A stretch of DNA of 64,000 bases from Thermodesulfitimonas autotrophica (lineage in GTDB: Bacteria > Bacillota > Desulfotomaculia > Desulfotomaculales > Ammonificaceae). A program made the translations under genes and the position numbers. Shown one piece after another: positions 1-7,912 of this stretch. The notes beneath the pieces were generated by a model. The model saw nothing but the letters and a program-made list of their open reading frames with translations. It was not told where the DNA came from and made no database searches. Where the stretch lies: assembly GCF_003815015.1 (NCBI RefSeq), contig NZ_RKRE01000001.1:256460-320459 (forward strand), read 5' to 3'. Positions within the stretch are counted from its first letter, which is position 1, and each line of letters opens with the position of its first letter.

Positions 1-1608
1 GAAGCGGCACTCGGGAATCCAGCCGTCAACCGGGAGCTTTTGGGCTACCTGCGACGCCACCGGGATGTCTTTATCTTCGCTGGTAACAGTGCGGACGCCA
101 TCGCCACCCTTCATATCTTGACGGGCAGCAGCGTCTACGACTATGCCCATAATTTTATCCCCGACAATGCGGCCGGTAACCCCATTTTCGGCTACGCGCT
201 GGTTGAGGAGTGGCTGAAGGCGCAGCAGCGAGGAAAACACCTTTATCCGGACGAGGAACTGGCTGTAGCCTGCGGGTGGCTCGCCCACCAGCTTGCCGAC
301 TGGTACGCGCATTACGCCCCGGTGGACGTGCACGGCCAGCTTCTCCCTGATCCTTATACCCCGCCCGACGAAGAGTCTATTTTCCCGGGTTACGCTAACT
401 CCCACCGGGTGCTCGGCGCGGATTTCCACCCCGAGATTCTGGCGCAATACCGGCTGGTAGACCATGCGCTTAGCGAATTTTTCCACGATCTGTTGTTTGC
501 CTGCTACGGTGGCGACGGCCGGTTTGACAGCAGCAGGGTAGAGTTTTTCCGCAATTACCGGCGGCGGGCCCAGCTCTCTAACCTGCTCACAGTCACTTCA
601 GAGCGGTTTCGGGGTGTAGCGGCACGCATTCTGCCCGAGGAGATAGAGTTGCTGCGGGAAAATCTCCGCATGACCATCGAGGGGCTCCGGCTCCTCGTTC
701 ACCTGGCCACTTTCCTCAACCCGGCGCTGCCCGAAGCTATCTACCGTGGCGTAAGCCCAACCGTTACTGGCGGGCCGGACTATATCGGGATGGCGGTCGA
801 AGGAGTGGTGCGTGGTCTCTTCTGCAAGCGCTACGAGGAGATTGCCGGACTCGCGAAGCTACCACCTACCGCGCCATGGGAGGTCTATCCGTGGCCCGTG
901 GTGGTCCGCGCTGTTACCAAGCCGGGTACCCTGCTTTACCGGATTGCCCACCGCCTCGGCAAGCTTTTGCCGGGTGAAGTGGCCCACATTTTCCAGAACC
1001 CCGAAGACTTCAGCTTCCGCTTTCTGAAACTTTTTGAGTTGCGGGGCCGGATGGCAGCCCAGCTCGCTGCCACCCTCGCCGCCGGAAAGCTGACAGCACT
1101 TACCAGAACGGAGGAAGAAAATGCCCTCTTGGCCTTTATCGTGGCGCTTTTAGTCACGCCCCACCCCGATCTTGCTACCGCGCGGGCTCATTTTCGCCGG
1201 TTGCTCCAGCCGGTAGTGCGGCTGGGTGGCGACCCGGCAACATCTGAGGCCGAAAGGCTGACGCTGATGCTCAACGCGGGCGAAATCGCCGTCCGAATCA
1301 TCCCCGCGGTCGCGAGGAGCGACCCGGCAAGCCGTCAGGTAAAAGCGCTCGATCCTGCTACGCTGCGCTTTTACCTCGACGGCTACGACGTGCGCTCTGA
1401 GCCGGAGCTTTACGAGTTGCACCTTAAGCGGGTTGACGGCTATTGCTTGGAGGTGCAGCTGACACTGAAAAAAGGCCTGGCCGAAGGCTTCCACCGCCTG
1501 CTGGTGAAAATCGCAGACGCTTCTGGTATCGCGGCCCAGCCTTTGGAGCGGGACTTTTGGGTGGGCACTGCGGTGCAGATGCTGCGCGGTTCCCAGAATG
1601 CCTGGTGA
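1..1608 (+). CDS. Zinc-dependent phospholipase C-like protein, 5' end missing
   Basis: The reading frame is open from base 1, so the gene starts before the window; an internal TTG at 40 is not convincing as a start because 13 sense codons precede it in frame. About 535 codons are visible. The N-terminal third has the His/Asp-rich pattern of the Zn_dep_PLPC family: HILTGSS, DYAHNF and HQLADWYAHY, which could supply metal ligands. The remaining ~300 residues are helical and unrecognised. No signal peptide can be judged because the start is absent. Family membership is a motif-based inference; the substrate is unknown. Confidence 0.55.
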   Translation, partial: EAALGNPAVNRELLGYLRRHRDVFIFAGNSADAIATLHILTGSSVYDYAHNFIPDNAAGNPIFGYALVEEWLKAQQRGKHLYPDEELAVACGWLAHQLADWYAHYAPVDVHGQLLPDPYTPPDEESIFPGYANSHRVLGADFHPEILAQYRLVDHALSEFFHDLLFACYGGDGRFDSSRVEFFRNYRRRAQLSNLLTVTSERFRGVAARILPEEIELLRENLRMTIEGLRLLVHLATFLNPALPEAIYRGVSPTVTGGPDYIGMAVEGVVRGLFCKRYEEIAGLAKLPPTAPWEVYPWPVVVRAVTKPGTLLYRIAHRLGKLLPGEVAHIFQNPEDFSFRFLKLFELRGRMAAQLAATLAAGKLTALTRTEEENALLAFIVALLVTPHPDLATARAHFRRLLQPVVRLGGDPATSEAERLTLMLNAGEIAVRIIPAVARSDPASRQVKALDPATLRFYLDGYDVRSEPELYELHLKRVDGYCLEVQLTLKKGLAEGFHRLLVKIADASGIAAQPLERDFWVGTAVQMLRGSQNAW

Positions 1609-1689
1609 CGTTGCTTCTATCGGGTGAGGTTTCCGGAGAGTAGTGCGCGAAATTAGCCGGTGACCAAAGGGGCGGCGAAGAAAAGAAAC

Positions 1690-3090
1690 TTAAGGTTCGG
1701 GAAGTGGCTCTGCCCGGTCCTTTCGTTCCAACTGCTTTTGTACCAGGTGCAGCAGGAGAGCCAAAAACAGTCCCGTTCCCATGGTTGATAAGAGCACGCG
1801 GGTGGTATTAAATTGTAGCCAAGCAAGCAGGTAGCCTGTAGAAAGAACAATGGAAAGAACCATGAGCGGAAAAGCTACTTTGAAGAAGCCGAGAAAACTA
1901 ATAGGGAAGCCTCTTTTTTCCGCCATACCCACCACCACCACGTTGGCCGAGGCACCAACGATGGTGCCGTTACCCCCTAGGCAAGCTCCCAGGGATAGGG
2001 ACCACCAGAGAAAGTTGAGGTTTTCTATGCCCCCCAGGCGCCCCATGTCCTGAATGAGGGGAATCATAGTTGCCACAAAGGGGATGTTGTCCACAAAAGC
2101 CGAGGCCAGGGCCGCAAGCCAGAGGATAAGCATCCCAGCAGGCAAGAGCTGGCCTCCTGTAATGTTTAAGGCATAGTGGGCAACGGCCTCGATTACACCT
2201 ACTTCCTCTAATGCGCCTACCAGGGCAAAAAGGCCAATGAAGAAGAAAATCACCGGCCATTCCACAGCGTGGAAGGCACGCTCCGGTTCAAAGCGGGTAA
2301 CCAGGAGCAGCAGGGTTGCTCCGCCAAGAGCTACTACAGAACTCTCCAAGTGTACATACTGGTGCAGGGCAAAGCCGGTAATGGTTAATCCTAAAACCCA
2401 GAGGCACGGTTTTAATAAAGCGGCATCCTTAATCTCATCCCACTCATTGAGTTCCATAATGCTTTTTTGTCGCTCAGGTTGCGTAACAAGATCCCGGCGG
2501 TAAATCAGGCGCAAAATAAAGATGGTTAAAACATAAATCACAACTACCACCGGTGTAAGGTTAATCACGAAGTCCATAAATCCCAGTCCAACGGCGCTGC
2601 CAATCATAATATTGGGGGGATCGCCAATCAGTGTGGCCGTGCCCCCGATATTGGAGGCAAAAATTTCGGCAATTAAGAAAGGTAAGGGGCTTACGCCCAA
2701 CTTACGGGCGATGGCGAAAGTGACGGGCACGACAAGCAATACGGTGGTCACGTTATCCAATAGAGCGGAAAGAACGGCAGTGACCAGGAAAAGAGAGGAT
2801 AAAATGCGCAGTGGTTCGCCCCGCGCCATTTTAGCTGCCTTAATGGCCAGGTATTTAAAAACTCCCGTCTCCCGCGTGATACCCACAACGATCATCATTC
2901 CCGTTAAAAGACCGATGGTGTTCCAATCTATATAGCGGACGGCCAATTCTGGAGTGATGATGCCGGTCAGCATGACCACGACCGCGCCCAAAAGCGCAGC
3001 AACGGTGCGGTGAATTTTTTCGGAAATGATCAGGGCGTAAGTAAGCAAAAAAATGCCGGTGGCTAAAAAGACGTGGGTTTGGCTAAACAA
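1690..3090 (-). CDS. ArsB/NhaD-type (SLC13-like) ion permease
   Basis: A 466-residue integral membrane protein with about 11-12 hydrophobic segments. The conserved loop GGTATLIGDPPNIMIGSAVG (about residues 150-170) and the second inverted-repeat loop NGTIVGASANVVV near residue 390 are the paired signatures of the ArsB/NhaD/DASS ion transporter superfamily. It therefore likely moves an anion, arsenite or Na+/H+; the sequence does not say which. The start is TTG at 3090, with AGGAG about 10 bases upstream. Transcription is predicted to be controlled by the c-di-GMP-I riboswitch and terminator just upstream. It is a single gene, with no arsenic operon partners nearby. Confidence 0.85.
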   Translation of the reverse strand: MFSQTHVFLATGIFLLTYALIISEKIHRTVAALLGAVVVMLTGIITPELAVRYIDWNTIGLLTGMMIVVGITRETGVFKYLAIKAAKMARGEPLRILSSLFLVTAVLSALLDNVTTVLLVVPVTFAIARKLGVSPLPFLIAEIFASNIGGTATLIGDPPNIMIGSAVGLGFMDFVINLTPVVVVIYVLTIFILRLIYRRDLVTQPERQKSIMELNEWDEIKDAALLKPCLWVLGLTITGFALHQYVHLESSVVALGGATLLLLVTRFEPERAFHAVEWPVIFFFIGLFALVGALEEVGVIEAVAHYALNITGGQLLPAGMLILWLAALASAFVDNIPFVATMIPLIQDMGRLGGIENLNFLWWSLSLGACLGGNGTIVGASANVVVVGMAEKRGFPISFLGFFKVAFPLMVLSIVLSTGYLLAWLQFNTTRVLLSTMGTGLFLALLLHLVQKQLERKDRAEPLPEP

Positions 3091-3109
3091 ATCTCTTCCA
3101 CTCCTTTTA

Positions 3110-3145
3110 CTGCAAAATTAAAAGGGGTAGTCCAATGACTACCCC
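3110..3145 (-). terminator. Riboswitch-controlled intrinsic terminator
   Basis: On the minus strand a 9-bp perfect stem (GGGGTAGTC, loop, GACTACCCC) is followed by TTTTAATTTT. The 5' arm of the stem (GTAGTC, 3137-3142) can instead pair with GACTAC at 3151-3156, directly after the aptamer, which would act as an antiterminator. It lies about 20 bases before the permease start. Confidence 0.85.
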
Positions 3146-3160
3146 CCCCAGTAGTCGAAA

Positions 3161-3256
3161 ACCGTTCAGCCTGGCGATCATAGCCTGCTTGCGCAGACCT
3201 TAGACCCATGGCTTTAGCGCCCCAGGCTTTCGCCTGGTTTACCCAACCCGAAAAGC
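3161..3256 (-). ncRNA. Cyclic-di-GMP-I (GEMM-I) riboswitch aptamer
   Basis: Read on the minus strand, the core GGGTAAACC, hairpin CCAGGC-GAAA-GCCTGG, GCGCTAAAGCC, then TCTAAGG ... GCAA loop ... CTATGA, CGCC and GGCTGAACGG follows the GEMM-I consensus in order. The GAAA tetraloop of P2 and the UCUAAG/UAUGA internal loop of P3 form a recognisable 11-nt tetraloop/receptor pair. The G in the middle of the GGG before the U/C-AAACC (equivalent to G20 of Vc2) suggests c-di-GMP rather than the A-type cGAMP variants. Pairing of the outer P1 stem is imperfect. It precedes an expression platform and the permease gene. Confidence 0.9.
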
Positions 3257-3359
3257 AGTCTGTATTTAAGTTTCTATGTGCACCATTTCGGCAAACTTAC
3301 GGCAACCTGGCTTATCAAAGCGTAATATACTAAACATGAATGTACTAGCGTACCTGAGT

Positions 3360-3408
3360 CTGCGTCAAGAATTAGTAGGCGGAACGACTGCGTCAAGATT
3401 TAGTAGGC
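3360..3408. repeat. Two direct repeats of 21 bp
   Basis: The sequence CTGCGTCAAGAATTAGTAGG plus C at 3360-3380 recurs at 3388-3408 with one mismatch (period 28 bp). It lies between the riboswitch leader and the small lipoprotein gene. Function unknown. Confidence 0.7.
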
Positions 3409-3411
3409 AAG

Positions 3412-3585
3412 TCAGCCTAAGAAAGCCGCTTCCAGCACCTTTTTGGGTTGGTGCCGGTTCACCTCGCTGAAAACGAATTCCAAGGCGAAGACGAGTCCCT
3501 GCTGCTTCCCGGTGCCGCCGCAGCCGGAAAGGAAGCAGACCAGAAGCGGGAAAATTAGCGCAAGCAGGAGCCGCTTCGGATGCAT
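3412..3585 (-). CDS. Small predicted lipoprotein (57 aa)
   Basis: ATG at 3585 preceded by AAAGGACG about 12 bases upstream. The product starts MHPKRLLLALIF and has a classical lipobox LSGC at about residue 20, so it would be lipidated on Cys and released to the outer face of the membrane. Only about 37 residues follow the Cys, so it may be a true small lipoprotein or the shortened remnant of a longer one. No family recognised. Confidence 0.5.
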   Translation of the reverse strand: MHPKRLLLALIFPLLVCFLSGCGGTGKQQGLVFALEFVFSEVNRHQPKKVLEAAFLG

Positions 3586-3777
3586 CGAAAAGCGACGTCC
3601 TTTCGCGGTGTTCGGAAAGATTTTCGACGCGGGGAGGGATTTTCCTGCAGAGAGAAAAGCGCACACGCGCGCACTCTCGCCCGGCACCAGAGGTTTGGAG
3701 CCAGCGTAGCCACCACGAAAACGAAAGACCGGAGCCCTAAGCTTGGGGCCCCGGTCGACTCTTCAATAAGTGAACGC

Positions 3778-4398
3778 CTACTGCCTGCCCTGCGGATGGT
3801 AGGTTTTCGCTCCGCGACCAACTTTCGCGCGTTTGGCTTTCTTTTCTGCGCCTTTCTTCCCCGGTGCCTTACCCTTTGTCAGCGCCTCGGCCTTCTTTGC
3901 CGGGATCAGCCGGACCAGCAGCGCCTTCCCATCGGCCGCAGCCGTCACCCTGACCATCAGGCCGGGTTTGATCTCAGTAGTTCCCTTTAGATTGCCTTCG
4001 CCCACGATGCGGGTCTCGGTCGTAAGGGTGAAGGTCTTTTCCACCTGGTAGCCCTTGCCGCCGCGAACCACCGTGAAGGTATCACCGTAGACCTTCGTTA
4101 CCACGCCCGCGAACTCCACCGGGGCCAGCTCCTTGAGCCGCTCGTGAATCAGCTTCGCCAGCGCCCGAAGCTGCTCCGGGTTCAAGGCATTGACCGCCGC
4201 CACCAGGTCGGCAGGAAGATCCACGCCGTACACTTGGCTGTATACCTGGGCTTGGACCTGGGTTTGGACCTGGTTCTGCTCCTGTATCTGAACCTGCGTT
4301 TGGACTGGCGGCAGGGTCTCCGCTGCGGCGGGGAAAACGAAGGCAAGAAGGAAGCATAGTGCCAGCAGCACGGCAATCATTCTGCTAGGCTTTCTCAT
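3778..4398 (-). CDS. Secreted DUF5666-like protein
   Basis: A 206-residue protein beginning with a clear signal peptide (MRKPSRMIAVLLALCFLLAF, cleavage near AAAET). A Gln/Val-rich low-complexity stretch (about residues 35-58) is followed by a helical segment and a small beta domain FAGVVTKVYGDTFTVV...TETRIVGEG resembling DUF5666 OB-like domains. The tail is very basic (Lys/Arg/Gly, last ~40 residues), which could bind the cell wall or nucleic acid. ATG with GGGGGTG 7 bases upstream. Role unknown. Confidence 0.7.
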   Translation of the reverse strand: MRKPSRMIAVLLALCFLLAFVFPAAAETLPPVQTQVQIQEQNQVQTQVQAQVYSQVYGVDLPADLVAAVNALNPEQLRALAKLIHERLKELAPVEFAGVVTKVYGDTFTVVRGGKGYQVEKTFTLTTETRIVGEGNLKGTTEIKPGLMVRVTAAADGKALLVRLIPAKKAEALTKGKAPGKKGAEKKAKRAKVGRGAKTYHPQGRQ

Positions 4399-4553
4399 CC
4401 CGGTTCACCCCCTTTCCGCGCTTCCCGTTATACCTCTACGCGTTACATCTTCTTTTTCCGGGGGTGAAAGGCGTTCAAATTCACGGGGATACATTCCGAA
4501 CCCCGCCCGGCTTCCTAAAAGTCACATATCTGAACTGTAAGCCTGCGGCGTGG

Positions 4554-6140
4554 TTACTTCCGCGCCGGATGAAGGAGCCTCGATGGATAATAGTCGCCAT
4601 GGCCGGGTACCACGATCATCCCCCGCTTTTTGGCCGCCAGCTTTTCATCGAGAGCAAGGACGAGGTCTTTCAGCTCCTCCATCTCCTGGCGAAAAAGAGA
4701 GCTTACGGCGTTGGTGCTCGTCATCATAAACCGAGGCAAGTTAAGGAATTCCTTTTCTTCCAGCCGGAGGCTGTCTACCCACAGGAGGTAGTCAGCGGTA
4801 AAGATTATCCCTGCTTCTGGACTTGCAAAAAAGACTTGATCGCGCACGTGTCCCCCTTTGCTTTCTAATACCAGGAAGGTAAGGTCGCCGACGGTGAAGT
4901 CGTCGATAACGAGAAAACCGCCCAGCTCCCCCCGCCGCGCGGCTCTGAGAGGCTCCCAGTTTTGAGGGACCGCAAAGCCCGTGAAACTGTTAACCAGTAC
5001 CGTGTAGTAGTGGTTAAGTTCGAGTAGAGGGGAATTAGTACCCCACGCCCGGTTTTCGTGCTCCAAAACTCCGCGCGCTTCTGGGTGAAGGTAGACCCGG
5101 GTGCTGAACTCCCGGGCGAAGTAGCCACTTAGGCCGGCGTGGTCGGCATCGGCGTGGGAAAGGTAAATCCTGGTTATCCGTTCCGGCTCGAGGTCGTTTT
5201 CCCGCAGCATCCTTTTAACGTCTTCGTAGTAAATTCCGTAGCTACCATCGATCATGACTATCTCCTCCGGCGCCTCCAATAAACAGATATTTCCGCCGAC
5301 CGGTAGCCGGAAGAGGTGAAAAAGCACCCGCCCCAGAGGTAAGGGAGGGAGACGCCGGTAGCTGAACCTGTCGCCTGTGTAGGCTCGTGCCGAGGCGGCA
5401 AAGGCCAGGATATTGGTAAAGACCTGGCCTGCAGCGAGGTTCCTTCCCGCCTGCTGGCTGAAGCGAGTAAGGGAGGTGCAAAGTCGCTGGGAAGAAAGCA
5501 CTACCTTGCGAAGCTGCTCCAGGTCTTCCGTGCCCAAAAGCTTTTTTAAACGAAGGAAAAAGCGTTCCGCAAGGTTTAGGCCTATAATCTCGTCAACTTC
5601 ACTTTGGCTGGCACCCTCGTAAACACAGCTGTAACAATAACCAACGCGGTTTAAAGCCTTTAAAAGATCGTCCACTTCCTGGGGAGCAGATGTTGCTAAA
5701 GCCACAGTTACGGTAGTGGGCGAGAGATTTTCGTCGTAGGTCATGTAAATCACATTGGCCCGGTAATCGCGGCAAAGCCCCGCCAGACGGGCCAGTTCCC
5801 CGGGACGGTGAGGGAGATGCGCCTGTATCTTTAAGACATTCTCAGGACTGAGAACACTAAGTTCCAGTGCAGATTCGGAAGAAGGAGGGTCCAGCAAACC
5901 CTCTTTTTCTAATACCTGACAGATTTCTTTAAACCCTTCTTTATCAGGTCCCGTGGCCTCCAATAGAACCCGGTTAGGGTTTTCGGAACGGTTATAATAA
6001 AAATAGGTTATGTTAGCCCCTTTTTCGGCCAGCAAAGAGGCGAAGGCGTGAAGCTGGCCCGGTTTATCCTCCAGGTAGACCACGGTTTTGAGTAAAAGCT
6101 CCTGAGCCTCTTCTGCGCGGTACAGGCGACAGTTTTTCAC
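4554..6140 (-). CDS. Tandem ACT domains fused to a metallo-beta-lactamase-fold hydrolase
   Basis: I chose the GTG at 6140 because GGAGG lies 9 bases upstream, giving 528 residues. Residues ~15-85 and ~105-175 are two ACT-like ligand-binding repeats (VYLEDKPGQLHAFASLLAEKGANI and a second copy around PHRPGELARLAG). After a helical linker, residues ~270-520 form an MBL-fold domain with the metal motif SHADADHAG, further candidate ligands and a final GHGDY motif. MBL proteins of this shape are often diiron flavodiiron-like or glyoxalase-like hydrolases. ACT domains normally sense amino acids, so allosteric control is likely, but the substrate cannot be read from sequence. Confidence 0.75.
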   Translation of the reverse strand: MKNCRLYRAEEAQELLLKTVVYLEDKPGQLHAFASLLAEKGANITYFYYNRSENPNRVLLEATGPDKEGFKEICQVLEKEGLLDPPSSESALELSVLSPENVLKIQAHLPHRPGELARLAGLCRDYRANVIYMTYDENLSPTTVTVALATSAPQEVDDLLKALNRVGYCYSCVYEGASQSEVDEIIGLNLAERFFLRLKKLLGTEDLEQLRKVVLSSQRLCTSLTRFSQQAGRNLAAGQVFTNILAFAASARAYTGDRFSYRRLPPLPLGRVLFHLFRLPVGGNICLLEAPEEIVMIDGSYGIYYEDVKRMLRENDLEPERITRIYLSHADADHAGLSGYFAREFSTRVYLHPEARGVLEHENRAWGTNSPLLELNHYYTVLVNSFTGFAVPQNWEPLRAARRGELGGFLVIDDFTVGDLTFLVLESKGGHVRDQVFFASPEAGIIFTADYLLWVDSLRLEEKEFLNLPRFMMTSTNAVSSLFRQEMEELKDLVLALDEKLAAKKRGMIVVPGHGDYYPSRLLHPARK

Positions 6141-6212
6141 GCGGGAAAACCTCCAAAACCTTGGAAAGCCTTCATTAGGCAATAATACGACTTTAGTGAT
6201 AGTGGGTTTTAC

Positions 6213-6680
6213 TTATCCCAGTAGTACCTCCAGCACCGGAATCCCCGGGTTCTCCTCCCTGATCCGGGCCACGGTGATTTCAGGATGAGGATGAAGCCTC
6301 TCCACGCCCACGTAACCCTCCCAGAAACGGAAGAGGGCCTCCCGGTCCTTTCCGACCACCACCTCGTCCCAGAGCTTTCCGAAGATCTTCGCGAAGGCGG
6401 CCTTGATTTCTTCTATCTGCACATCCTCCGGCACCTTCGTCCAGAGCCCGGCTACCCAACCCGCGGCGACCGCCACGTGCGGCAGCGCTCAGGTAGGTGC
6501 ACAGAAGTAGAAGCGCGCCTCCCCGCCCCCGGAAAGAACCTTCGCCAGTTCCTGCAGGGGCTTGGCCGTGGCCGTCCCGAAGACGGCTAGGCCGTGGGCG
6601 CGCACTGCTGCATAGGCTGCAGATAGGTTCTCACAGGTCACGGTCCCGATGAGAACAGCCTTCAAATTGCGCTCGCCCAA
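6213..6680 (-). pseudogene. Interrupted paralogue of the 24.1-24.6 kb protein (in-frame TGA)
   Basis: Two segments read in the same frame and are separated only by a TGA at 6489-6491 and four sense codons. Joined, they align end to end with the intact 154-residue protein at 24089-24553: shared motifs include HGLAVFGT, LSGGGEA-FYFCAP, VAGLW and a nearly identical C-terminus TVARIREENPGIPVLEVLLG. The paralogue has Asp-Ile where this copy has Thr-stop. A downstream GTG (6476) has no ribosome binding site. A nonsense mutation is the simplest reading; recoding is possible but no convincing SECIS element was seen. Confidence 0.75.
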
Positions 6681-6871
6681 GGTTGACCACTACCCTTTTC
6701 TGGAACCTCGTTCTATCATTCCACAGGCAAGGAGAAAATCCTGCCGCGGTGCCGCAATCAGAAGCCATACCATCCCGTGGAGAGGTTCCGGAGTAGGGGT
6801 TCCCTGGCGGGCTTCTATCTTCACTTACACGGTTTTTAGCCGACTTATTTCAGCTTCGCCGGTAGAGAGTT

Positions 6872-7324
6872 TTAGCCTTTAATTACAGTCACGGGACAAG
6901 TGGCAAAATACAAGACCTTCTGGGTCACACTGCCCGAAGCCAAACCACTCAAAGCACCCATACCCCGTGAACCGATCACAATGTGGTCGTAACCACCTTC
7001 TTTGGCAAAATCAGCGATTTTCCTCCCCGGTTCGCCCTCTACGGAAACCGCATTCACCTTCAAGCCCGCCTGCTCGAATATCGCTACGGTTTTCTCGAGG
7101 ACCCGCTGCGACATCTGCTTCACCGTTTCTATAGTTCCCGGATCCAACAGGCTATCGTAGGTCTCGAACCCCGAGTCGTAGATCCCGAACTCCGGCACCA
7201 CCTGATAGACGTTTATCACGGTTACTTCGGTACCGGGCAACAACTTCATCAAACCCACCGTAAACTCCGCCGCTTTCAGGGCGTTAACGGAGCCATCCGT
7301 AGGAAGAAGTACTTTTTTCAGCAT
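6872..7324 (-). CDS. Universal stress protein (UspA family)
   Basis: 150 residues from an ATG at 7324 with AGGAGGAG 8-9 bases upstream; longer frames reaching 7423 have no better site. The fold is clear: N-terminal KVLLPTDGS strand with the Asp of the nucleotide pocket, and the C-terminal ATP-binding signature GSRGMGALSGLASGSVTQKV followed by CPVTVIK. UspA proteins bind ATP/AMP and modulate stress survival. Monocistronic, with a long upstream region containing a Crp/Fnr-like palindrome. Confidence 0.93.
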   Translation of the reverse strand: MLKKVLLPTDGSVNALKAAEFTVGLMKLLPGTEVTVINVYQVVPEFGIYDSGFETYDSLLDPGTIETVKQMSQRVLEKTVAIFEQAGLKVNAVSVEGEPGRKIADFAKEGGYDHIVIGSRGMGALSGLASGSVTQKVLYFATCPVTVIKG

Positions 7325-7912
7325 CGCTTCTCTCCTCCTAAAAGTTTTTTGTTTTCCCGTCACCTTTCCTGCCATACCTGTTCCCCCTTGCCTCTTCAGA
7401 CCACCTCCTCCGAAAATGACCAATTATTGCCAACACCGGCGGCTGTCTCGGCCTGTTTCGCTCCCGCTCACACGTTCACCGCGCGGACCAAACTTTACCT
7501 TCCTCCCCCTACACGCATTTTCGTTCCCGGTGGCAACTTAGTCGTGAACGACTCCTTCGAAAACCTTCTTCTCTCATATTAATCGTTCCCAAGAGGGCTA
7601 AACTGAGCAGGGATATTGTGAAATATATCACCTTTATTTAGCCCAAAAAGCTTTCCTGACGCCGCATAAAAACTGACCTCTAAACAACTCTTACGAAATT
7701 CAGTCTGATATGCGTTATAAGAATGCGTTCATCGCAAGCCTCTTTAAAACCATAGCAAGCCGCCATATTTTATGAATTCATCGCACCTGGAAAACGCTTA
7801 CTCCTTCAAGGCAGTTTGCGAATGCTATCACGTTCACCTTTTATAATACCAAACACATCCTGTCGCTGTAAAGAGGCCGCGATTACCCACCCAAACCTTA
7901 CCTCATTTTATC
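7325..7912. other. 588-bp non-coding interval upstream of the stress protein
   Basis: AT-richer than its surroundings, with no open frame that has a ribosome binding site. It separates the 3' end of the RACo-like gene from the stress-protein gene and holds one palindromic regulator site (7617-7632). I see no RNA gene. Confidence 0.5.
7617..7632. promoter_or_regulatory. Crp/Fnr-like palindrome
   Basis: TGTGA-AATATA-TCACC matches the TGTGA-N6-TCACA layout used by Crp/Fnr-family regulators, with a perfect core GTGA-N6-TCAC. It sits about 290 bp upstream of the universal stress protein start. The regulator is not in the window; the assignment is by pattern only. Confidence 0.4.

Noticed and set aside
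3360-3408. Start of a CRISPR array
   Set aside because: Only two repeats with a 7-bp gap; no third copy and no cas genes in the window.
6489-6491. TGA as selenocysteine codon
   Set aside because: The paralogue has Ile there, not Cys, and the following hairpin is short and GC-generic. Kept only as a possibility.
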